DNA of 64,000 nt, taken from assembly GCF_947179165.1 (NCBI RefSeq), contig NC_077240.1, positions 43,971,501 to 44,035,500 on the forward strand, in the 5' to 3' direction. The notes beneath the pieces were generated by a model that was not told where the DNA came from, ran no database searches, and saw only the letters and a program-made list of their open reading frames with translations. Every line of letters begins with the position of its first letter. The first letter of the stretch is position 1. Shown piece after piece: positions 57,229 to 64,000 of the stretch. This DNA is from Solanum dulcamara. Taxonomy: Eukaryota; Streptophyta; Magnoliopsida; Solanales; Solanaceae. The translations under genes were made by a program, and so were the position numbers.

Positions 57229-58086
57229 ATGCATTATTTTGCAGCTTTCGTTGATGATAAAGAACTTATTACCATCTTAAAGGTAATTCCTTTAGGAAAG
57301 GATATTCAGATGATGATTCTGGATAAATTAATCGCTGAAATTATTAGAGAAGAAATGCAACCCCTTAACTTCTCTATTCACTCTTATAAAGATGACGATG
57401 GTATTTATTATCTAAACACAGATGTTTATTTTGAATTCCATTAACCTGGTTTGTTATATCTGAATAATGACAAACCCTCCTTGGTCTATAATACGAGGAC
57501 GAGGCAATAAAGTCAGAGGCAGGGAAAGATCAGCCCCTTCGCAAAGGTCGTCATATGGCTCATCCTCATCTAATAATTTTTCAGTCTTACGATTGGAAAA
57601 TAGGAGTTTGATAAACTCAAAGGTAGGCAAAACATCTTCTTCGTCAGCCCCAAAGGAACATACTCCTTCTATAAATCTAGAAGATATTCCAGAAGATAGT
57701 CCATTATATGGGCAAATTAAAGGCATACTTGGAATCTCAAAAGCAAAAAGATATTTTTGCTTCTATGGTCAAAGAGGTCGATGACAATAAAAATTATGAA
57801 GAAAGACCTGCAAAAGAAATTAAATATTTTTTAGAAAACTCAAATATTCAGAGAAGTGATGAACCATAGAAGATATTCCAAAGGTACTTGGTATGGGGAT
57901 TATTTCTCAAGAGAGTCATATAAGACTCGAACTTATTACGAAACCATCTTGATAAGAATGGGGAGTGTTGAATTTCAACACTTCATAATAGAAGAAAATG
58001 TTTATAACTTTTCTAAGGTAATAATCAAACAGATTATATATGTGGAAGAGTGGGGAATCTCCACAATGAATGAAAGAAAGGTTTGA
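57229..58086 (+). pseudogene. Viral ORF downstream of pol (broken)
   Basis: Three open pieces: 57229-57444 ('MHYFAAFVDDKELITILKVI'), 57467-57784 (an Arg/Ser-rich stretch, then 'SINLEDIPEDSPLYGQIKG') and 57856-58086 ('YKTRTYYETILIRMGSVEFQ', 'VYNFSKVIIKQII', 'EWGISTM'). They lie in order but in different frames, so at least two shifts are present. The product's role is not known to me; florendoviruses carry a second ORF of unknown function here. The frame is cut at about 58090, where RT sequence begins. Confidence 0.6.
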
Positions 58087-58089
58087 GTC

Positions 58090-58440
58090 AATAAAATGAA
58101 CATAAATCTGGATTTTATCATTGTTTATATTGATGATATTTTGGTATACTCCAAAACTTTTAAAATTCATATCAAGCATCTTGATATTTTTAAGAAAATT
58201 GTTATACAAAATAGTTTGGTTCTCTCTAAATCAAAAATGAGTTTATTCCAAACTAATGTCTGCTTTCTTGGATATAATATTTGTCGAGGGAAGATTACCC
58301 CTATTCAAAGATCTATCGACTTTGCTTCCAGATTTTCTGATGTTATAAAGATAGAACTATGCTTTAAAGATTTTTGGGAAGTTTAAATTATATTTTTCCT
58401 TTTTACAAAAATCTATCTAGAGATTTATATCTAAATTATG
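58090..58440 (+). pseudogene. Viral reverse transcriptase fragment
   Basis: It contains the catalytic 'YIDDILVYSKTF', then 'LSKSKMSLFQTNVCFLGYNI' and 'GKITPIQRSIDFASRF', the caulimovirid RT palm and thumb. After a shift at about 58360, 'RFLGSLNYIFPFYKNLSRDL' continues to the junction. Only the C-terminal part of RT is present; the N-terminal half is missing at 58090. This enzyme would have copied the viral RNA, but the fragment cannot. Confidence 0.82.
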
Positions 58441-58570
58441 TCTAGATGCAAATTTAACAGCATGAGTAGTTTTTTCATAAAACCTAGAAGGTATTAATCC
58501 TTCTTGAATACAACTAACATCTGCTCTGCTATCTATCATTGTAGTGTTAGTGATGGTAAACTCATTAGGG
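58410..58570 (-). pseudogene. Viral aspartic protease fragment
   Basis: On the minus strand 'TTMIDSRADVSCIQEGLIPS' is the caulimovirid protease active-site region, with Arg in place of the Gly after Asp-Ser. It continues through 'FYEKTTHAVKFASRHNLDIN' to the inversion junction. A LINE/SINE tail interrupts the frame immediately upstream. Confidence 0.75.
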
Positions 58571-58996
58571 GTAGGTCGAAGAAATATTGGGGAGAGGTGA
58601 TTAGACAGAACATGGCGTAGCTACAACTTACCGAGGACATGACCTTAGATAAGAGGGTGTGGAGGACTCATATTAGGGTAGAAGGCTAGTACAAAGTCTC
58701 ATTATTCTTCTGTATTAGTAGCGTATTAGCGCACTATAATTTTTTATGCTCTGATTTCTATTATTATCTATTACTTTTTGTACTTTGATTACTCTATTTT
58801 ATCTGTGTCGCCTTCGTTATTTGCTTTCTCATATCGCTTTGAACTTCTTAGCCTTATCTGACCTCTTTTTATGCTTCTATTGAGCTGAGGGTCTCTCGGA
58901 AATAGCCGTCCTACCTAGGTAGGAGTAAGTTCTGCATACACTTACCCTCCTCAGACCCCACGTTGTGGGATTTCACTAGGTTGTTGTTGTTGTTTA
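58571..58996 (+). mobile_element. 5'-truncated RTE-type LINE / TS-type SINE 3' end
   Basis: The plus strand reads 'KKYWGEVIRQNMA', stop, 'LQLTEDMTLDKRVWRTHIRV' and a stop at about 58690, the C-terminal end of a LINE reverse-transcriptase ORF. The 3' part 'cctacctaggtaggagtaag' and 'cctcagaccccacgttgtgg' ends in four TTG units. This tail is shared by TS/SolS SINEs and their partner RTE LINEs in Solanaceae. Because ORF sequence precedes the tail, a truncated LINE is the better call. It sits in the viral protease frame, so it post-dates the virus. Confidence 0.78.
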
Positions 58997-59599
58997 ATAT
59001 ACCACTTATGAGCAGTGACAATTTTTAACATTCCCAAAAAGGAATTTTTTTAGAGGATTCAATAACTTTCTCTACCTCATCATCAACCTTACCTTTTTCT
59101 TTATCAGTAGGAGGCGTTGACTCAGAATCATCTTTATCATCCTTCTCTAGTTGAGAAATCCTATGATCATAAATTATTTGATTCTGTTTAAGAGATTTAA
59201 TATCATCCTTTAGTTTTTCTACTTCGATTTTTAAATCATCTAAAGAAGTATCTCTAACCATAGTATCTGCTTTCTTATCAAGACGAGCAAGAACTTCTAT
59301 TAAAGAATAAGGTTTTGAATCAAGATTAATTTTTTGATTTAGAGGGTTTAAAGGATTTAGAAGATTAGGAGCTGGATGCCGAAGCCATATTAATAATTTT
59401 ACTCCTCATGGTTTCATCAAAGGTCTCCTTTAATAATTCTATAACATTTTTAGAAGTAATTGTATTGACATTCAAATCTTGAAATTGTGATTGAAGTTTT
59501 TAAAACTAATCAGTTTTGCAAGGACAATTATCACCTGTATAATTGGTACCACAATTAGTAGATGAAATATCATTATTATCAGAAAAATCTGTCAGATCT
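58997..59599 (-). pseudogene. Viral linker with coiled coil
   Basis: The minus strand at 59261-59025 encodes 'LDDLKIEVEKLKDDIKSLKQ' and further heptad-like residues, then an acidic/Lys-rich stretch ('DDKDDSESTPPTDKEKGKVD'). 'IVTAHKWYI' precedes the LINE and links to the protease. A coiled coil between coat protein and protease occurs in several caulimovirids and may assist virion or movement-protein contacts. There are stops upstream near 59300-59400. Confidence 0.65.
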
Positions 59600-61570
59600 T
59601 TCAGATCTGGAGTCAGTTTCAGAGTAATAATCGGATTCTGAACTAGAAGTGTATAATAATTCATAGACTTTATCATGAAGATCTTCTTTAAGTTTTAAAG
59701 ACTTGAACTTTTGAAGCTTGCAATTTGGAGTAATATGCCCATATTGACCATATTCATAGCACTTATTTTTGCTAAGGTCTCTTTTAGAATCGTTTTTGGT
59801 AAATCTATTAGATTTTCGGTGAGCTTTTCTACCTTCACGCTTTTCTTTATTTTGACGAGAGCGGCGATGCTTTCTACAAGTTCTATCTAGGTTATATTCT
59901 CTAGAACGTCGAGATTTGTTAGATCGTTTAGCCTTTTTATTAGAAGGGCCATCAACAGTGAATTGAGTGCAGAAATCTCCAAGTTGAGATCGCTCCCTTT
60001 TGCTGTTAACTTTAAGTTATTGAGCTAGTTTAAGATTGTTACACAGATTTAATCCTTCTTAAGTACAAGTGTCAATTAATTGACCATAAGTAAACTGATC
60101 ATAATGAATAGCAGAATAGTTTCCTAAGAGTCTTCCTAACTCTTTTGGCAAATAAAGGGGAAAGGCCATCAATAAATTTGGTCTTCCAGTAAGTAAGATT
60201 ACTTTTGGGTAAATCCATTACTCGATTTAAAAAAAGGTATTTTTATATCACCTAAATTCTCCTAAATGTCTACAACGAAGTCCATTTAGAAGGGCTTGAA
60301 GAGTTTCATTTTGGTTGGTAAATCTACCATAAAAATGTTCTATAATAGTGAGGAACAGTGTATAAACTGCATCTTGTCGAATATTTTTGACTGGTTGTTG
60401 GGACTTTCCTTTTTTAGAAACGACTGCCTTAGTAGCTATTTCTCGTTTAACTGAGGTAGTAATAGAAGTGCGAGCTTCAGCTGATAAGAAACTATCCCAC
60501 CAACCTCGAAGTTGGCTGGTAAAGCCTCTAACAATCATCTTGCAAGTGGTATGATCAGAATTGTTATTAGTGGATTGATAAATAGTCGCATACATTAACA
60601 TGCGATGCAGAAGAATGGAGACTTATCTATCAGTTAAGCTATTTAGATTTTATTCAAAAATTTGATCACCGTTGTAACATATAATAGATTGAATCCAATC
60701 TCTTTCCTCTATTAAGACAGCTTGAGGAGTAGGAAGCAGATAATAATAAGTTAACATAGATGGTTTAGTAGCATATCTGCTCGTTTTGATAAGCCTAGCC
60801 TTTTCGTCTCAATAACTTCGATATCGGCCCCCATCTAGTATAGGCTTAAGTTCTGAAATATCTTCTTCAATTGGGAAATTATCAATCATATCAATAGGTT
60901 TTGCGTTTAAATTTGAAAGTTTCTTATCAAAAAGTTTTTCTAAATTATTTAATTATTTTGATTTAAATTTTTTTACTTCGATTGGTCGTTGAATATGAGT
61001 AGGAATATCAGTAAATGGTTTACTTTCAGAAGTGGAGGCACTCTCAGTTAGTTTGCCCATATTCAGAGTTTTAACCAAAGTAATTAACTCATCGAGTTTT
61101 GTATCGAGAGAACTAATATGTTCGCCAATAACTTTAACATATAAACTCAAATAATTATTTTGAGCAATCAAATTATTGATTTCACGAATGCTAATTTTAG
61201 CAACATCATTATCAATGAATTTTTGAAAAGGTGAGAAAGTGAGACCTGTATTATTAGATAAAATAAAAAAAAATTGAAGAGGGTAAATTGACTTTGTAAT
61301 ATTACCACTACCATCTTTGAAAGTCCTTTGTTCTAAATCCTTTATATATAAAGGTAAATAAGTGGTTATAAAGCATGGAACAAAGTACATAATTTGATTA
61401 TGTAAAGAACAGATTTCATAAAACTCTTGAGAAATATTATTTAAGTCGTCTTGACTATAAGTCTCAAAAAACCAAGTTTTAAACTTGTTCCATTTGGTTT
61501 GATGAAATTCCTTTAGAATATGTTGACGTGCCAGGGATCCTAGACTAAAATCAATTTGGTGAGTTATCAT
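59600..61570 (-). pseudogene. Viral coat protein with zinc knuckle (about six in-frame stops, one shift)
   Basis: It starts at the ATG at 61570, three bases after the movement-protein stop. A 205-codon open stretch (61570-60953) is followed in the same frame by stops near 60951, 60806, 60648 and 60624, then an open stretch 60601-60248 with 'SQLRGWWDSFLSAEARTSI' and 'LFLTIIEHFYGRFTNQNETL'. A stop near 60248 and a frameshift near 60130-60140 follow. The C-terminal part has a basic Arg/Lys/Ser stretch (59790-59940) and a knuckle 'CYEYGQYGHITPNC' in which the second Cys is Tyr. The basic stretch would bind nucleic acid and direct nuclear import. Confidence 0.75.
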
Positions 61571-61573
61571 TAT

Positions 61574-62683
61574 TCAAATTTTATTTCGATTTGACACCTT
61601 ATTAGGGTCAAAATTCATTTCGGATGCAATTGGTCCTATATCGGACAACTTATTAGTTGCTTGGACAATATTAGTTGTAGGATTTATTTTAACCCTTTCA
61701 ACTATTCTTTCGCTCAAAGTATCACTAAGAGTATGTAGAGATAAAGCTCTATTTCTAGCTGGACTATAAATAGGGGTATCAGGAGTTATAGGGGAAATAT
61801 GTTGTATCTCAGGCAAAGATCTATAATCTGAAAAAGATCGTCTGTTATAAATAGGAGATTTATAAATTGGAGATTTATCAGCGAACTGAATACAAATCTT
61901 ACCATCAGGATTTTGAGTGATATGAGAATATTCACTATTTGTCAAATCATTTGTGACCTGACTTGGGGATATAATCGAGTCCAAAGTCCATGTAGTTGGG
62001 AAATTAATTTCTTCCCACCTAATGGGTCTCCGAGTAGTGACTTTAGACTTTGTAAAATTAATTTCGACTAATATAGTCTGATTAGATGTATTATAAAATT
62101 TACATCTAGAATTCAAAGTAGATAACATTTTGAAATAAATTCTATAAGATAAACATATAAGTTCAGAACCTGGAACATAGTTATAACCATGTTTTTTAAC
62201 ATTTAATGTTAAGGTATCAAGAATATTGACATCAGATAAGGACAATTGAAGATTAGGTTGAGTATTGAAGTAAACTGGACCATATGTCATAGTAGATTCA
62301 AACGAACCCATCAACGATTGTTTGAAATTTAGATCTCTAGCATCTCATAAAGTAGCTAGAAATATTTCAGGTAACCCTTTAAGAGTTAAAGGCTTAAAAG
62401 CAATCTGAACCATGCTGATATACATAAAATTGAATTTAGATCTATATGAATCAATATCTCATTTATTTAATAAACAAATAGTTTGCTCATCAGAATTAAG
62501 AGCCAAAGATTGTTCAGTTATTTTTATTAATTGTTTGGCTGAAAAATTATCAAACCATCTATAATCATATATGGTTTTAGTATCAACTTTTGAAATAGTC
62601 CATTTATTTAATGAATCAAGGTTTTGAGGTACATTTACCTCTTCTAATCTAGTACTTTTAATACTAGTTTCTCCAAGATCCAT
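61574..62683 (-). pseudogene. Viral movement protein (two in-frame stops)
   Basis: One continuous minus-strand frame from the ATG at 62683 to the stop at 61574-61576, broken only by TGA codons near 62459 and 62360. It includes 'YDYRWFDNFSAKQLIKITEQ', 'FESTMTYGPVYFNTQPNLQL' and 'GYNYVPGSELICLSYRIYFK', which resemble the core of caulimovirid 30K-type movement proteins. That family forms tubules or enlarges plasmodesmata. The C-terminal third (Ser/Pro-rich, 'SPITPDTPIYSPARNRAL') is low complexity. The 246-codon 3' part is the longest viral open stretch in the window. Confidence 0.75.
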
Positions 62684-63204
62684 AAGAAAGAAATCATATC
62701 TATGTTGACTATTTCAGATTTGTTACATATACGCCATGGGGATAACGATTCCCTCAATACAGCTTAACTTCGTCAAGCCTGTACGAGTAGTAAGGAGGTC
62801 TAGATTTAGTTGGTTGTTGACTTACACCACCACTGCTTGCTAGACGAAATCAATAAGGTAGTGCCGGAATCGGCTGTACCGTCATCTCAGAACCAAGTCA
62901 AGAAACTATGATAAAAATTCCTTATATTTTAACCGAGTCTGGTCTTTCATGATGAATATATAATAAAACGTAGATACCCAGCATATATTTGAGATTTTTA
63001 GCCGGACATGATCACGGCTATGGAGAAATATATAAAATTAAAAGTAAAGACTAAAAATTAAAAATACCTTACTCCGAAGGCTATGCCAATCTGAAAGCTT
63101 TATTTCTTCAAACTTATATTACTAGTGGAGTGTTTACAGAGAGAGAGAACTCAAAAACTCTTAAAACTTCTAAAACTTTTGTCTAGAAATGAAAAACAAA
63201 TGCC
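62684..63204 (-). promoter_or_regulatory. Viral 5' leader region
   Basis: About 520 bp without coding motifs between the TATA box and the movement-protein ATG, which suits a pararetroviral leader. I searched for the tRNA-Met primer site (TGGTATCAGAG on the minus strand) and did not find a convincing one. Confidence 0.5.
63099..63104 (-). terminator. Viral polyadenylation signal AATAAA
   Basis: On the minus strand AATAAA lies about 100 bp downstream of the TATA box. Caulimovirids place the signal a short way after the transcription start, so it is bypassed once and used at the end of a terminally redundant RNA. The spacing fits. Confidence 0.6.
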
Positions 63205-63216
63205 TTTTATATAAGA
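63205..63216 (-). promoter_or_regulatory. Viral promoter TATA box
   Basis: On the minus strand 'tcttatataaaa' is a strong plant TATA box, followed by a leader, a poly(A) signal and the first viral gene in the expected order. Confidence 0.6.
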
Positions 63217-63429
63217 GGGCTAATGAGACATAGATAATAAAATTGGGTCCCTTGTATGGGTCCCTAATACAGTATATCTATTGTTAATATACAGTATTTT
63301 TATTGTTGTCAAAAAAATTATTTTCTCTATTTTTATCTGGCTTGGAATGTATCCTCTCATAATCCGATATCTTTTTAATCTTTTAAGGATCCGGAGTGAT
63401 CGCCTCATTCTGCTTTTCCCTTACCCTTG

Positions 63430-64000
63430 ACAGCTAACTTAAGGAATTCTTCCTTATCCTGTAGTGAGTGGGAATGCCATCTTCACAAAAGTTGCCTTCG
63501 TATGGAAGAGTCACAATATTCTTTTTCTATTGCAGAAAGCACTAGGGTGATCGGCACAAATATCAATGGCCAGTTGTTCAGAAATTAATTTAATTTTTTC
63601 CTATACTTTAGTAGGACGTAATGTATCAAAAATATTTAAATTGTATATTTTCAATTGTAAAGAATCAACATGCTTTTATTTCATATTAATTAAAGCATTA
63701 ATATATCTAGTAACTGATTGAGTTATGAATGAAAACGATATCTCCTTATTTTTATAACTAGTAATAAATCCTTTTGAATCTATTTTTAAAAAAGAATAGA
63801 TAATATTAATAAAAACAATTTCAAATATAATTGGAGGATGCATTTCTCCGTTTAAATATGAATCGAATCGAATATTTTATTCAATCTTGTTTGAAGGACT
63901 TCATTCGCTCATTTACTACTTCTAATTATATTTATAATAATCGATAAATATTTAGTGGAGACTAAAAATATTAGAGTAACTTTTCACAAACTTAAATACT
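63430..64000 (-). pseudogene. Second viral pol fragment upstream of the promoter
   Basis: On the minus strand 'RFDSYLNGEMHPPIIFEIVF', 'SFSFITQSVTRYINALINMK', 'SLQLKIYNLNIFDTLRPTKV', 'EKIKLISEQLAIDICADHPS' and, after a shift near 63530, 'TLPYEGNFCEDGIP' form one decayed frame. It resembles the stretch between protease and RT in these viruses (from memory, unverified). Its position before the promoter implies a second copy or a rearranged piece. Stops near 63680 and 63608 break it. Confidence 0.5.

Larger units (their letters stand above)
57125..64000. mobile_element. Rearranged endogenous pararetrovirus (Caulimoviridae)
   Basis: Coding remnants of an integrated plant pararetrovirus. Plus-strand pieces lie at 57161-58440 and minus-strand pieces at 58410-64000, meeting head-on at about 58410-58440. 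Together they show movement protein, coat protein with zinc knuckle, coiled coil, protease, RT, RNase H tail and a separate downstream ORF, but not in a single collinear copy. Gene content suggests a petuvirus, florendovirus or solendovirus relative; I cannot fix the genus. All genes carry stops or shifts, so it is a fossil. Confidence 0.82.

Noticed and set aside
57454..57726. 90-codon minus-strand frame
   Set aside because: It is the shadow of the plus-strand viral downstream ORF, which has the better motif content.
62684..63204. Viral primer-binding site
   Set aside because: No TGGTATCAGAG-like string was found on the minus strand; 'atctcagaacc' near 62884 is too weak to call.
1..64000. 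Host protein-coding gene, tRNA, rRNA or satellite array
   Set aside because: No recognisable host coding motif, no tRNA-like box pairs outside the primer sites and no long tandem array were seen by reading; a profile search could still find something short.

Overview
This 64 kb window looks like plant nuclear heterochromatin, most likely from a Solanaceae species and probably Solanum. I found no intact host gene. Supporting signs are long-LTR Ty3/gypsy elements with tRNA-Met-type primer sites, a TS-type SINE/LINE tail with terminal TTG repeats, a hAT MITE, a decayed Athila/Tat-type element and an endogenous pararetrovirus. All coding sequence I recognise is transposon- or virus-derived and carries nonsense codons or frameshifts. 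The species call is an inference from repeat style and was not checked by any search.

Layout from left to right. Positions 1-46634 are one old plus-strand Ty3/gypsy element (E) opened up by later insertions. Its gag starts near 1249, breaks at 1772 and resumes at 30363. Removing the 28.6 kb between those points and one copy of the 5-bp duplication restores the reading frame. The filler is element D (plus; LTRs 1773-3928 and 28055-30357). D contains element A (plus; 3929-23024). A contains element C (minus; 13490-22988) in its 3' LTR and a 637-bp hAT MITE in its integrase. E is broken again at 31441-32966 by a partly inverted LTR copy of the D family. At 34294-43300 it is broken by element F, a complete 9.0 kb element with a perfect 5-bp target duplication (atgtg). 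E's integrase and the start of its 3' LTR follow, up to 46634.

Positions 46635-57124 are a truncated minus-strand Athila/Tat-like element (G): 3' LTR, long 3' spacer, an accessory ORF of the 'putative plant transposon protein' type, and the integrase. A 3541-bp solo LTR with a gtgtc duplication splits the accessory ORF. Positions 57125-64000 are a rearranged endogenous caulimovirid. Plus-strand pieces (RNase H tail, downstream ORF, RT) lie head-on against a minus-strand block running promoter, leader, movement protein, coat protein with zinc knuckle, coiled coil and protease. A LINE/SINE tail is inserted just upstream of the protease motif. A second minus-strand pol piece lies upstream of the viral promoter.

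The most interesting unexplained signal is shared by gypsy families A, C, D, E and F. Each LTR has a short-palindrome block, then a conserved box resembling AGGGTATTTTAGTCATTTTCC, then about 210-250 bp later a near-consensus 5' splice donor (AG/GTATGT). In A, C and D an AG acceptor sits exactly 3 nt before the gag start; in E and F the same position is AC or AA. This suggests an undescribed leader intron that would remove the primer-binding site from a gag mRNA. It is an inference that RNA data could test.
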